Notes: generated from the letters alone by a model not told the origin. DNA of 64,000 nucleotides from JAOUEA01 sp031364965 (GCA_031364965.1 JANLXF010000089.1:1-64000); one strand, 5' to 3'. Counted from the first letter of the stretch, positions 25,440-34,265 are shown. Made by a program: numbers and translations.

Positions 25440-25739
25440 GTGCGTGCGCGGGAGGTTCGCCGGGTGTTCGACGTGGCCCGGCCGCTGCATGGGAGGCGGG
25501 TGGTAGTGTTTCTCGCGCCCGGGACCGGGTCGCTCGCCGTCGTCGCCGCACGTCGCGTCGGTGGCGCCGTCGAGCGGAACCGAGCCCGCCGCATCCTGCG
25601 TGAAGCCTGGCGACAGGTCTCGCCGCAGATCACCGACGATGCCGACGTCGTCCTGGTGGCTCGTGAGGCCATCCGGGGCGCCATGACTCACGACCTGGTG
25701 GCCGAGATGACCGATCTGCTCGAGGCGAGAACCTCGTGA
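25440..25739 (+). CDS. rnpA: Ribonuclease P protein component
   Basis: The GTG start gives a 99-residue basic protein with the RNR signature region V-G-G-A-V-E-R-N-R-A-R-R-I-L-R-E. It is short compared with the usual 110-125 residues, with the N-terminal strand reduced (REVRRVFDVARPLHGRRVVVF). It binds the RNase P RNA and helps tRNA 5'-end processing. Its stop overlaps the GTG of yidD (GTGA). Confidence 0.92.
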   Translation: MRAREVRRVFDVARPLHGRRVVVFLAPGTGSLAVVAARRVGGAVERNRARRILREAWRQVSPQITDDADVVLVAREAIRGAMTHDLVAEMTDLLEARTS

Positions 25740-26047
25740 ACGTGATCCGCCGCACGCTGTGGGGCCTCGGTGCCCCCGCCCGCGCGCTCCTGACGGGGGC
25801 GATCCGGTTCTATCGCGCCTCGCTCTCGGGTTGGCTGGGGGGCCAATGCCGCTTCTACCCCTCGTGTTCGCGCTACGGTGAGGCCGCGATCCGAACCCAC
25901 GGTGCGTTGAAAGGATCCGTCCTCGCTGCCTGGAGAGTCTTGCGCTGCAACCCTTTCGGGCAGGGTGGCGTGGAGCACGTGCGTCCCCGCCCTCCGGGCA
26001 CGTCGTATGAACACATCATACATAGCTCGGAAGGGGCGGACGTTTAA
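25736..26047 (+). CDS. yidD: Membrane insertion efficiency factor YidD
   Basis: This 103-residue protein shows the YidD signature C-R-F-Y-P-S-C-S-R-Y and the following L-R-C-N-P-F-G-Q-G-G. It is thought to aid YidC/Sec-dependent insertion of inner-membrane proteins at the membrane surface. It overlaps rnpA by four bases and ends directly before the yidC start codon, so rnpA, yidD and yidC form one transcription unit. The C-terminal tail beyond the signature is unusual but short. Confidence 0.95.
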   Translation: MNVIRRTLWGLGAPARALLTGAIRFYRASLSGWLGGQCRFYPSCSRYGEAAIRTHGALKGSVLAAWRVLRCNPFGQGGVEHVRPRPPGTSYEHIIHSSEGADV

Positions 26048-27157
26048 ATGCTCGCCTTCGGCCCCTTCCAAGCGCTGCTCGACGCGATCGGGTGGGTCCT
26101 GGCCGGCATCTTCGACCTGGTCCCCAACTACGCGGTGTCGATCATCATCCTCACGCTCGTGATCCGGCTGGTGCTGCTGCCGCTCGGGATCAAGCAGATC
26201 AAGTCGATGCAAGCGATGCAGGCGATCCAGCCTCGGGTCAAAGAGCTCCAGAAGAAATACAAGGGCAACAAGCAGAAGGCGCAAGAAGAGACGATGAAGC
26301 TCTACAAGGAAGCCGGCGTGAACCCGCTCGGCGGCTGTCTCCCCCTGTTGCTGCAGTTCCCGATCCTCATCGCGATGTATGCCGTGATCCGTGCCCCGGT
26401 GTTGTCTCCCGTCGACGGAGCGGCGCAGACCTACCAAGTGCAGAACAACCACCTGCCCGAGGACAGCACGCTCTTCAAAGACGTGATCACGCATACCGAC
26501 ACCTCGGTCGTCTCGTTGAACTTCCAGTGCTCGGCAGCCCAGAGCGGGACGCAGGCGCAGCTCAACGACACGGCCGGCGAGGCCGTCCAGAGCGGATGGT
26601 CGATCCGGGGAAGGGAGGGGAACCCGCTCGCCTTCACCTCGATCGGCACCCTCGATTGCGGGAACGGCCCCACCGACAAGATCGCGTACTTCGCGATGCT
26701 GGTCGTGATGATCGGCACGACGTTCTACCAGCAGCGACAGATGCAGAAGGCGAGTCCTCCGGGCGCCGCCTCGTCGCAGCAGCAGGCCATCATGAAGTTC
26801 ATGCCGCTGATGTTCGGGATCTTCGGGTTCAGCTTCCCGGCCGGCCTCGTGCTTTATTGGATGGTGTCCAACCTGTTCCAGATCGGACAGCAGGGGTTCC
26901 TGCTGCGTGCAGGCCATATCGGTCCCGACGCCCTCGATCGCCGGATCGCCGAGCAGAAGGCCCGCGCGGCCAACCAGCCCGAGAAGAAGGGCTTCATCGC
27001 GGGGATGATGGAGCGTGCGGAGCAGGCTCGTCAGCAGGAGGGAAGCAAGGGCGCAGCCGCCCCCGGCACCTCCTCGAAGCGGGGGCCTCGTAAGCCGCCT
27101 CCGAAGAACCAGCCGCGCCCCAAGCCCAAAGATCCGGGAGGCACCGATGGCCAGTGA
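26048..27157 (+). CDS. yidC: Membrane protein insertase YidC/Oxa1
   Basis: The 369-residue product has the Oxa1-type core: a first helix after residue 15 and the conserved cytoplasmic hairpin (KSMQAMQAIQPRVKELQKKYKGN). Further helices follow, including FPAGLVLYWMVSNLFQIGQQ. The basic arginine of the hydrophilic groove is in the first helix (VIRLVLLPLG). An extracytoplasmic insertion of about 90 residues lies between helices 2 and 3. The Lys/Pro-rich C-terminus probably binds ribosomes. It overlaps khpB by 11 bases. Confidence 0.95.
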   Translation: MLAFGPFQALLDAIGWVLAGIFDLVPNYAVSIIILTLVIRLVLLPLGIKQIKSMQAMQAIQPRVKELQKKYKGNKQKAQEETMKLYKEAGVNPLGGCLPLLLQFPILIAMYAVIRAPVLSPVDGAAQTYQVQNNHLPEDSTLFKDVITHTDTSVVSLNFQCSAAQSGTQAQLNDTAGEAVQSGWSIRGREGNPLAFTSIGTLDCGNGPTDKIAYFAMLVVMIGTTFYQQRQMQKASPPGAASSQQQAIMKFMPLMFGIFGFSFPAGLVLYWMVSNLFQIGQQGFLLRAGHIGPDALDRRIAEQKARAANQPEKKGFIAGMMERAEQARQQEGSKGAAAPGTSSKRGPRKPPPKNQPRPKPKDPGGTDGQ

Positions 27158-27836
27158 GATCGAGCGGACCGCCCCCACCGTCGACGAGGCGATCGCCGCC
27201 GCGCTCGGGTGGCTCGGGGTCGGCGCCGACGAAGTGGACGTCGAGGTACTGGAGGCCGGTGATCAGGGCGATCCCGGCGGGGCTGCGACGGTGCGAGTGA
27301 CGGTCCGCGAGGCGGGACCGGTGTCCGCGCCTTCGGCTGGTGATGCCCGTCGGGAAGACTGGGCCCCCGAGGACCTCGAGGCGCAGGCAGATGCCGTCGC
27401 CGACTTCGTGGACGAGCTCCTCGCGAAGATGGAAATCGACGCGATCGCCGAGCCCAACCCCCAGGACGATGGCCATATGTACGTCGACATCGTCGACGGC
27501 CCGGAAGAGGACATGGCGCTGCTGATCGGCCGCCACGGGCAGACGCTGGAGGCGATCCAGGAACTGGCCCGTATGGCGGTGGGCCGGCGTCTGGACCAGC
27601 GAGTGCGCGTCATCGTCGACGTCGAGGACTACCGGAAGCGCCGCGAGTCCGAACTGATCGAGGACGCCCGGGAGGCCGCGCTCCGAGTGGTCGCCGAGGG
27701 AGGCGAGTATGCCTTCGACCCCATGAATGCGTACGAGCGCAAGCTCGTCCACGACGCGGCCGCGGATGTCGAAGGAGCCGAGTCGTTCTCCCGCGGGGAA
27801 GCGCCCGACCGCTACGTCGTGATCCGCAAGCTTTAG
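27147..27836 (+). CDS. khpB: RNA-binding protein KhpB (Jag; Jag_N-KH-R3H)
   Basis: ATG 27147 with GGGAGG upstream gives 229 residues. The Jag_N domain covers 1-55. A KH-II domain (about 95-160) contains G-R-H-G-Q-T-L-E-A-I-Q, and the C-terminal R3H domain contains the R-R-E-S-E/R-E-A-A-L-R-V helix. KhpB/EloR-type proteins bind RNA and influence cell elongation and division. The start overlaps the end of yidC, the usual order in actinobacteria and firmicutes. Confidence 0.93.
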   Translation: MASEIERTAPTVDEAIAAALGWLGVGADEVDVEVLEAGDQGDPGGAATVRVTVREAGPVSAPSAGDARREDWAPEDLEAQADAVADFVDELLAKMEIDAIAEPNPQDDGHMYVDIVDGPEEDMALLIGRHGQTLEAIQELARMAVGRRLDQRVRVIVDVEDYRKRRESELIEDAREAALRVVAEGGEYAFDPMNAYERKLVHDAAADVEGAESFSRGEAPDRYVVIRKL

Positions 27837-27879
27837 TCCCTGATCGTCCCCTGGTCCCCTCCCGTCGTGTGTGAGAGGC

Positions 27880-28491
27880 GTGTTTCACGTGAAACATGAG
27901 GGTTGGTCCGCTCACGAGATCCTCGGGGTGCCACTCGACGCGCGCGCGTCCGCACGGCTGGAACGGTTCGAGGCGCAGCTTCTCGCTCTTGCCGTCCCGA
28001 TGGGGATGATCTCCAAGGGCGATGTCCCCAGACTCCGAGAGCGCCATCTCCTCGACTGTCTGCGAGCCCTCCCACTGTTGGATGCGAACGATCGGCGACT
28101 CTGCGATCTCGGCGCCGGGGCCGGTCTTCCGGGCTTGGTCCTTGCGTGCGTCAGGCCCGACCTCGAGATCGTCCTGACCGAAGTTCGGCGGAACCGAGCG
28201 TCGTTCCTCGAGAGGGCGGTCGTCGACCTCGAGCTCTCCAACGTGCGGGTATGGGGGCGGCGCATCGAGACCCTGCGGGAGCGGTTCGATGTGTGTACCG
28301 CCCGGGCGTTCGGGCCTGCGCCGCGCGCCTGGTCGGCGGCGGAGCGCTTGCTCGAGCCCTCCGGTCGGCTGGTCTACTGGGCCGGCGAGCGATTCGACAT
28401 CGCTGATGTCCCCGATGGGGTCGCGACGACGCTTTTCGAGACCCCGGCGCTTGCAAGGTCGGGGGCACTCGCTATCATGAGCCGGCAGTGA
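27880..28491 (+). CDS. rsmG: 16S rRNA (guanine-N7) methyltransferase RsmG
   Basis: This is a SAM-dependent Rossmann-type methyltransferase with motif D-L-G-A-G-A-G-L-P-G-L-V-L and the upstream R-L-R-E-R-H-L-L-D-C-L segment. It modifies G527 of 16S rRNA. GTG 27880 gives 203 residues starting M-F-H-V-K-H, the familiar result of a parS site overlapping the first codons; GTG 27871 and 27889 are alternatives. The stop overlaps the parA start (GTGA). The order rsmG-parA-parB is standard near origins. Confidence 0.92.
   Translation: MFHVKHEGWSAHEILGVPLDARASARLERFEAQLLALAVPMGMISKGDVPRLRERHLLDCLRALPLLDANDRRLCDLGAGAGLPGLVLACVRPDLEIVLTEVRRNRASFLERAVVDLELSNVRVWGRRIETLRERFDVCTARAFGPAPRAWSAAERLLEPSGRLVYWAGERFDIADVPDGVATTLFETPALARSGALAIMSRQ
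27881..27896. promoter_or_regulatory. parS centromere site
   Basis: The 16 bases TGTTTCACGTGAAACA are an exact match to the palindromic ParB-binding parS consensus. The site overlaps the first codons of rsmG, within 3 kb of the oriC candidates. It is the only perfect copy I found in the window; ParB loading here would organise origin segregation. Confidence 0.95.
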
Positions 28492-30044
28492 CGAAGGCCT
28501 CTTCCGGCGCCTCAGCCTCGCGTACCTCCGGCTCCACGACGGGTGCCCCATCTTCCGCATCCAAGCCCGGCTCCAAGCCGAAGACGAAGCGAGTCCCCGT
28601 CGTGCCTGACACCCCCGGGAACGCGAGAATCATCGCGATCGCGAACCAGAAGGGCGGGGTGGGAAAGTCCACCACGGCCGTCAGCCTTGGCGCCGCACTC
28701 GCCGATCTTGGCTTTCGGGTGCTGGTCGTGGACCTCGACCCCCAGGGCAACGCTTCCACCGGGATGGGGATCCGCCACGAGGCCCGGGAGCGGACGATCT
28801 ACGACGTCGTCGTGGGCGAGGCTCCGATCCGAGACGCGGTCGTTCCCACGCTGGTCCCGAACCTGCATGCGGTCCCCTCGACGATCGATCTTGCGGGGGC
28901 CGAGATCGAGCTCGTGAGCCAGTTCTCGCGGGAGCATCGCCTCAAGAAGGCGCTCGCCGAGGTGTCGGAGGGCGTGTATGACTTCATCCTCATGGATTGC
29001 CCTCCGAGCCTCGGCCTGCTCACCGTCAATGCGCTGACCGCGGCCGAAGAGCTCATCGTCCCGATCCAATGCGAGTACTACGCCCTCGAGGGGCTCGGCC
29101 AGCTCCTGCGCAACGTCTCGCTCGTGCAGCAAAACATCAACCCGGGCCTGCGCCTCTCCGGGATCGTGATGACGATGTTCGATCCCCGAACCAAGCTTTC
29201 CGAGCAGGTGGTCGAGGAGGTGCAGCGCTTCTTCGGCGACCTCGTCTACGACGTGATCATCCCGAGGACGGTCCGATTGTCGGAGGCGCCCGGCTATGGG
29301 CAACCGATCACCGTTTACGACCCCAAATCCAAGGGAGCCGAGTGCTACCGGGAGCTCGCACGGGAAGTCGCCCTGCGTCCGCCCCCCGACGAGCCCATGC
29401 CGATCTTCGACGACCTGCCGACCGTGGTGGTGCCCGCCGTGGCGGCAACGATCGCTAGTCCCCCCATGGACGAGGCCGACCTCGCAGAGCTCCCGACGGT
29501 GCGATCGGTGATGCACGAGGCCGCCGACGCGGAGGTGACCGATCAGGTCGAAGACGAATTCGAGACCGAGCAGATCCAGGATGAAGTCGTCGAGGTGGTC
29601 GAGGCGACGATCGATGCGGCTGAACTGGACGAGGGCCCGGCCCCGAGCGCCGAGGAGATCGTCGCCGCCGACGCGGGGCGCCAGAGCGAGGAAGCCGACG
29701 CCCGCGAGCTCGAGGAGACGCCGTCGGTCGCCCAGGCGCTCGGCGATCCGCCACCCGACGATGACGACGACGTCTGGGAAGAGGTCGATGAGCCGCCGCC
29801 GGCGGTCCCGCGAGTCTCGGCTCCTCGTTCGCCCGCTCCCCCGGGCCAACTGCCCGAGCGCCGCGTGGTCGTGATCGACGAGGATGCCGTCGATTACTCG
29901 ACGGCGGCCGAGGCCGGCGGACCGACTCCTTCCCGTGCGACCGAGGATCCGCACACAGCCGTGGCCGACATCGGGGCCACGCTCGAGGATGACGAGGGGT
30001 TGCCGAAGCGCCGATGGAGACTGTTCCGCAAGGGAGGCGAGTGA
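28488..30044 (+). CDS. parA: Chromosome partitioning ATPase ParA with a long acidic C-terminal tail
   Basis: Residues 46-295 are a normal Walker-type ParA/Soj: deviant Walker A KGGVGKST (55-62), D-L-D-P-Q-G-N-A-S, FILMDCPPSLG and the R-L-S-E-A-P segment. The first 45 residues are Ser/Pro/Lys-rich. After the core comes an unusual about 220-residue tail (296-518), very rich in Asp/Glu with Val/Ala/Pro and ending in a basic patch K-R-R-W-R-L-F-R-K. Soj proteins are usually 255-320 residues, so the tail is exceptional. It overlaps rsmG by four bases (GTGA) and parB by one (TGATG). Confidence 0.93.
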   Translation: MTKASSGASASRTSGSTTGAPSSASKPGSKPKTKRVPVVPDTPGNARIIAIANQKGGVGKSTTAVSLGAALADLGFRVLVVDLDPQGNASTGMGIRHEARERTIYDVVVGEAPIRDAVVPTLVPNLHAVPSTIDLAGAEIELVSQFSREHRLKKALAEVSEGVYDFILMDCPPSLGLLTVNALTAAEELIVPIQCEYYALEGLGQLLRNVSLVQQNINPGLRLSGIVMTMFDPRTKLSEQVVEEVQRFFGDLVYDVIIPRTVRLSEAPGYGQPITVYDPKSKGAECYRELAREVALRPPPDEPMPIFDDLPTVVVPAVAATIASPPMDEADLAELPTVRSVMHEAADAEVTDQVEDEFETEQIQDEVVEVVEATIDAAELDEGPAPSAEEIVAADAGRQSEEADARELEETPSVAQALGDPPPDDDDDVWEEVDEPPPAVPRVSAPRSPAPPGQLPERRVVVIDEDAVDYSTAAEAGGPTPSRATEDPHTAVADIGATLEDDEGLPKRRWRLFRKGGE

Positions 30045-30934
30045 TGTCGAAGCGAGGTGGGCTCGGTCGAGGGTTGTCGGCGTTGATCCCCGGAGCGCCC
30101 GAGGCCGGCGAGACCGCAGGCGGTCTCCTCGAGGTGCCGGTGAACGCGGTGGCGCCCAACCCGAAGCAACCCCGAACCCATTTCAACGCCGAGGAGCTTT
30201 CTGCGCTCGCCGCCTCGATCCGTGAGGTCGGGATCTTGCAGCCGATCGTGGTCCGCAAGGCGGGGGAGTCCGGCTACGAGCTGGTGGCGGGGGAACGGCG
30301 CCTGCGGGCGGCCAAGCAGGCAGGCTTGGCGACGGTACCCGTTGTCGTGCGGGACACCGACGACGCGGACATCTTGCGTGAGGCCCTCATCGAGAACATC
30401 CATCGCGAGGATCTCGGGCCGATGGAGCTCGCCGAGGCGTTCCGGGCTCTCCTTGAGGACCTCTCGCTCAAGCAGGAGGAGCTCGCCGACCGAGTCGGTG
30501 TGTCGCGGTCACACATCGCGAATACGATCCGCCTGCTGCAGCTGCCGATGGACGTCCAGCAGCTCTTGGCCGACGGGAAGATACAGGCCGGACACGCCAG
30601 AACGCTGCTCTCGCTCGGCGACGCAGAGGCACAGAACACACTCGCCCTGCGGGTGGCCGCCGAGGATCTCTCGGTCCGCGAGACCGAGGAGCTGGTGCGG
30701 CGATACTTGGAGGCGCCCAAGGCGGTCGCGCCGGTCGACAAGAGTGCGCCCAAGCCCGCGGCGAGCGGGATGGCCGAGGTCGAGGAGATCTTGTCCGAGC
30801 AACTCGCGACGCGCGTGTTGATCCAGATGGGAAAGAAGCGGGGAAAGGTGATCATCGAGTTCGGCTCGCCCGACGACCTCGAGCGGATCGTCTCGGAGAT
30901 CATCGGCTCCGGCCCCGGTCTGGCTCCCGAGTAG
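30044..30934 (+). CDS. parB: Chromosome partitioning CTPase ParB
   Basis: ATG 30044 with AGGGAGG upstream gives 296 residues starting M-S-K-R-G-G-L-G-R-G-L. The N-terminal CTP-binding domain carries G-E-R-R-L-R-A-A, the ENIHREDLGPME segment is intact, and the helix-turn-helix contains D-R-V-G-V-S-R-S-H-I-A-N. A C-terminal dimerisation domain follows a Lys/Pro linker. It loads at parS (27881-27896) and spreads as a CTP-gated clamp. It is translationally coupled to parA. Confidence 0.96.
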   Translation: MSKRGGLGRGLSALIPGAPEAGETAGGLLEVPVNAVAPNPKQPRTHFNAEELSALAASIREVGILQPIVVRKAGESGYELVAGERRLRAAKQAGLATVPVVVRDTDDADILREALIENIHREDLGPMELAEAFRALLEDLSLKQEELADRVGVSRSHIANTIRLLQLPMDVQQLLADGKIQAGHARTLLSLGDAEAQNTLALRVAAEDLSVRETEELVRRYLEAPKAVAPVDKSAPKPAASGMAEVEEILSEQLATRVLIQMGKKRGKVIIEFGSPDDLERIVSEIIGSGPGLAPE

Positions 30935-30937
30935 GCC

Positions 30938-31873
30938 TCAGCCGCGAGAGAGCGCCGACCGTAGGACGCGGTCGCACAGATCCGAGAGTGTCATGCCGGC
31001 GGCCACCGCCGCCATCGGGAGCAGGCTCGTCTCCGTCATGCCCGGGCTCACGCTCACCTCGAGCACCCATGGTCGCCCGGCCGCGTCAACGATCGCGTCC
31101 ACGCGCGTGACGTCGCGCACGCGCAGGGCCCGCGCGGCCAGCGCAGCTGACGCGATGAGCACCTGGACCGAGGCATCGGCCAGTCGCGCCGGCGCGAAGA
31201 ACTCGGTGGCGCCTGCCGTGTAGCGCGCCGCGTAGTCGTAGGTCCCTCCCCTCGGCACGATCTCGACCGGAGGCAGCACCTCGAAGGGGGTCCCCACCAT
31301 GCCGACCGCCACCTCGCTGCCGACCACCCGACGCTCGACGATCGCCGCAGCGCTGAAGGAGAGTGCGGCCATCACGGCGGCGGGGAACTGGCCGGCCTCG
31401 TCGACGAAGGTCACGCCGAGGGCCGAGCCGCTCCTCGAGGGCTTCACCACGCACGGGAGTCCGACCTGGGCGATGACGCGATCGAGGGCCTGCCCCGCAC
31501 CGAGATCTCGTAACGCCGATGCTTCGATCACCGCCCATGGCGGCGTGTCGACCCCGGCACGATCCAGCTCGTCCTTGGCCAGTGTCTTGTCGAACGCGAT
31601 CTCGCAATCGAAGGCGGCGGTCCCCGTGAAGGGGAGGTCGAGGAGGTGCAGCAGACGCTGGACGGTCCCGTCCTCCCCTTCCTTGCCATGGAGCGCGAGG
31701 TAGCACAGATCGGGCCTGCGATCGTCGAGCGCCCCGACCAGCGGCGTATCGGCGGGGTCGACGAGCCAGGTTTCATGGCCCAGGTGGGTGAGTGATGTCA
31801 TCACACGGTGCCCGGACCTCAGCGAGACGTCACGCTCGGGCGTGCGTCCGCCGGCGAGGACCGCGACCTTCAT
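30938..31873 (-). CDS. ddl: D-alanine--D-alanine ligase
   Basis: The product is 311 residues with an ATP-grasp fold: the N-terminal V-A-V-L-A-G-G-R-T-P-E-R-D-V-S-L-R-S, H-G-K-E-G-E-D-G, K-P-S-R-S-G-S-A-L-G-V, and a metal-binding end R-V-D (D259) ... L-E-V-S (E272, S274) ... P-G-M-T-E-T-S-L. The residue two after the Glu is normally Asn, a Mg ligand, and is Ser here. It makes D-Ala-D-Ala for peptidoglycan. It converges with parB at a 3-bp gap and overlaps the upstream aminotransferase start by four bases. Confidence 0.9.
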   Translation of the reverse strand: MKVAVLAGGRTPERDVSLRSGHRVMTSLTHLGHETWLVDPADTPLVGALDDRRPDLCYLALHGKEGEDGTVQRLLHLLDLPFTGTAAFDCEIAFDKTLAKDELDRAGVDTPPWAVIEASALRDLGAGQALDRVIAQVGLPCVVKPSRSGSALGVTFVDEAGQFPAAVMAALSFSAAAIVERRVVGSEVAVGMVGTPFEVLPPVEIVPRGGTYDYAARYTAGATEFFAPARLADASVQVLIASAALAARALRVRDVTRVDAIVDAAGRPWVLEVSVSPGMTETSLLPMAAVAAGMTLSDLCDRVLRSALSRG

Positions 31874-33096
31874 CCGCCCAGGCTCCCGAACATCTGTGCC
31901 TTCTCGGCCAAGAGCGTTCCCAGCCGGGCGATCCCCTCACGGATCTGCTCCTCGGTGGGGTAGCAGAACGCCAGTCGCATCTGGTGAAGGCCCCGCCCGT
32001 CCGGGTAGAACGCCGTGCCGGGGACGTAGGCGACACGGCGTTCGACCGCGGCGGCAAGCATCGCCCTGGTATCGATCCACTCCGGCAGGGTCACCCACAC
32101 GTAGAAGCCGCCGCCGGGTGTGGTCCAGGTCGCACCGGCGGGGAACGATTCCTCGAGCGCCTCGAGCATCGCGTCTCGCCGATCCCGGTAGGTCGCGACC
32201 AACGTCTCCAAGTTCGCGCGCCAGCGCTCGCCCGCGAAGTACCGCTCGGTGACCAGCATGGTGAACGACGAACCGCACAGATCCGCCGCCTCCTTCGCGA
32301 GGATGAGTCGCTGCGTGACGGATTGTTCGGCCAGTGCCCACCCGACGCGGACCCCGGGGGAGAAGACCTTCGACACGGTGCCCAGGTAGATCACGTTGTC
32401 GGGGTCGAGGGTTCGCAGCGCCGGGAGGGCATCCCCTTCGAAGCGCAGCATGCCGTAGGGGTTGTCCTCCACGATCGGGACGCCGGCCTCTCGGCACAGA
32501 CTCGCGAGGCGTTGTCGTCGAGAGTATGATAACGTCACACCTGATGGATTGCCGAAATTCGGGCACGTATAGACGAACTTGGGTCGCTCGCCGCGAACGA
32601 ACGCCTCCTCGAGCTGGTCGACGATCATGCCCTCCTCGTCGAGCTCGATCTGCAGATACCGCGGCTCGTACGCCCCGAACGCGGTGAGCGCCCCCACGTA
32701 GGCCGGGGCTTCGACCGCGATCACGTCGCCGGGGTCGATGAAGATCTTGCCCACCAGGTCGAGCGCCTGCTGCGCGCCGGTGGTGATGACCATGTCATGG
32801 GGGTCGGCCGCGACGCCCTCCTCGCGCATCAGAGCCGACAGCCGCTCCCGCAAGGAGACGTGTCCCTGGCCGCCGCCGTACTGCAGGGCCATCGAGCCGT
32901 GCTCATCGAGCACCTGTCTGACCACCTCGAGCAGGTCCTCGGACGGCAACGCCTGAACGAACGGCATGCCCCCGGCGAGGGAGATCACTTCTGGTCGCGA
33001 GGCGACGGCGAACAACGCACGTACCTCGGAGGCCGACATCCCCTGCGTGCGGCGCGCGTAGCGGTCGACGAAACGATCGATCGAGAGCTCGGCCAT
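31870..33096 (-). CDS. PLP-dependent aminotransferase, class I/II (2-aminoadipate/MocR-like)
   Basis: The 408-residue fold-type I enzyme has the PLP lysine in T-V-S-K-V-F-S-P-G-V-R-V-G-W. The N-[F]-G-N-P-S-G segment (NFGNPSG), D-N-P-Y in the Asp-containing strand (VEDNPYG) and an R-L-A-F-C-Y C-terminal arginine are also present. The N-terminal S-L-A-G-G-M-P-F is typical of the LysN/2-aminoadipate aminotransferase group, which also takes aromatic or branched substrates. There is no N-terminal GntR domain, so it is an enzyme rather than a MocR regulator. It overlaps ddl by four bases and could supply amino donors near the wall genes; the substrate is unknown. Confidence 0.85.
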   Translation of the reverse strand: MAELSIDRFVDRYARRTQGMSASEVRALFAVASRPEVISLAGGMPFVQALPSEDLLEVVRQVLDEHGSMALQYGGGQGHVSLRERLSALMREEGVAADPHDMVITTGAQQALDLVGKIFIDPGDVIAVEAPAYVGALTAFGAYEPRYLQIELDEEGMIVDQLEEAFVRGERPKFVYTCPNFGNPSGVTLSYSRRQRLASLCREAGVPIVEDNPYGMLRFEGDALPALRTLDPDNVIYLGTVSKVFSPGVRVGWALAEQSVTQRLILAKEAADLCGSSFTMLVTERYFAGERWRANLETLVATYRDRRDAMLEALEESFPAGATWTTPGGGFYVWVTLPEWIDTRAMLAAAVERRVAYVPGTAFYPDGRGLHQMRLAFCYPTEEQIREGIARLGTLLAEKAQMFGSLGG

Positions 33097-33149
33097 GGGA
33101 AGGGCCCCAGCCTAGCATCGGGCGCGGGCCATCCCGCGCGCTGCCGGGC

Positions 33150-34106
33150 TCATGTGGGGGAGACTGCCGGGAGCACTTCTGCGGCAAGGACTTCGAGCAT
33201 CTCGAGATCGTCGAACAGCTCGTGATTCAGCATGATGCGCTGCACGCCGGCCTCCTCGTACTCCAGGAGGCGTTCGACGGCCTGCGCGGGGGAACCGACG
33301 ATGCACTCTGCACGGAGCGTCGCGAGCTCGTCCTCGAACGCTCCGGCGCGCATCGCCCGTTCTCTCGCGCGCTCGATCCGCTCCACGGCCTCGGCCTCGG
33401 TGGCGCCGACGTAGCACCAGGTCATCAGCGAAGTCGTGAGCGATGCCTGATCGCGCCCGTCGGCGTCGAGCCGGTCGCGCACGCGCAGGAACCGTTCGCG
33501 GACGCTCGCCGGGGGTCCGCTCACGGTGTTGAACTCGTCGGCCCACCGCGCCACGAGCGCCGCCAGACGAGGCCCTCCGTCACCACCCACGATGATCGGT
33601 GGATGCGGGTCCTGCACCCCCTTGGGTGCGAACGGCGCCGCGTCGAGCCGGTAATGGCGGCCTTCGAACGAGACCTCGTCCTGCGTCAACAGCCCGTGCA
33701 CGATCTCGAGCTGCTCCTCGAGTCGGTCGAACCGCTCGGCGGCCGAGGGGAACGGGAACCCGTGGGTGCGATGTTCCTCTTCCCACCAGCCCGCGCCCAT
33801 GCCGATCTCCACGCGGCCGCCGCTGATCCGGTCGACCGTGACGGCCGCCTTCGCGAGGACCGCGGGCTCACGGAACGTCACGGGCGACACCAGCGTGCCC
33901 AGGCGGATCGCCGAGGTGACCGCCGCGATCCCGGCGAGGTTCGTCCACGCGTCGGAGGATCCGCGGTCCCGATCGCGCATCACGCTCAAGTAGTGATCGG
34001 AGGTGAAGATCGCCTCGAACCCGAGCCGCTCGGCGGCCTGCGCCGCGGCGACCCACTCCTGCCAGGTCACGCCTTCTTGGCCCTCGAGCATCAGGCAGAC
34101 ACGCAT
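33150..34106 (-). CDS. LLM-class (probably F420-dependent) oxidoreductase
   Basis: ATG 34106 gives a 318-residue luciferase-like TIM barrel with a typical F-T-S-D-H-Y segment, a G-T-L-V-S-P-V-T-F-R strand and W-W-E-E-E-H after the glycine-rich loop. P-I-I-V-G-G-D-G-G and a C-terminal V-G-S-P-A-Q-A-V-E-R-L are also present. Such actinobacterial members usually reduce or oxidise small molecules with coenzyme F420. FMN use cannot be ruled out. The upstream neighbour is a divergent small gene only 21 bp away. The substrate is not predictable. Confidence 0.85.
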   Translation of the reverse strand: MRVCLMLEGQEGVTWQEWVAAAQAAERLGFEAIFTSDHYLSVMRDRDRGSSDAWTNLAGIAAVTSAIRLGTLVSPVTFREPAVLAKAAVTVDRISGGRVEIGMGAGWWEEEHRTHGFPFPSAAERFDRLEEQLEIVHGLLTQDEVSFEGRHYRLDAAPFAPKGVQDPHPPIIVGGDGGPRLAALVARWADEFNTVSGPPASVRERFLRVRDRLDADGRDQASLTTSLMTWCYVGATEAEAVERIERARERAMRAGAFEDELATLRAECIVGSPAQAVERLLEYEEAGVQRIMLNHELFDDLEMLEVLAAEVLPAVSPT

Positions 34107-34127
34107 CGGCGCGTAGCATAGTCGGCC

Positions 34128-34265
34128 ATGGAACCCGGCCCCGACCCACACGACACGCCCGACACCGGGTTCGGCGAATCGTCCGAGCGGGACCGCGCCC
34201 TCCGCGCGACGGTGATGGGTCTCGTGCTCGGTGTCGTGCTGGCCGCGCTCGGCCGATCGCGCTGA
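34128..34265 (+). CDS. Possible small membrane protein (45 aa)
   Basis: A short frame from ATG 34128 encodes 45 residues. An acidic hydrophilic N-terminus (EPGPDPHDTPDTGFGESSE) is followed by a hydrophobic helix (ATVMGLVLGVVLAALG) and ends Arg-Ser-Arg. It fills the gap between the LLM and cwlM-like genes and runs opposite to both. No clear SD is visible (gtcggcc just before ATG), so this is a plausible but unproven gene. Tail-anchored or small regulatory membrane peptide is an inference. Confidence 0.4.
   Translation: MEPGPDPHDTPDTGFGESSERDRALRATVMGLVLGVVLAALGRSR

Noticed and set aside
31870..33096. MocR-type transcription factor
   Set aside because: The protein lacks the N-terminal GntR helix-turn-helix and starts directly with the aminotransferase fold.
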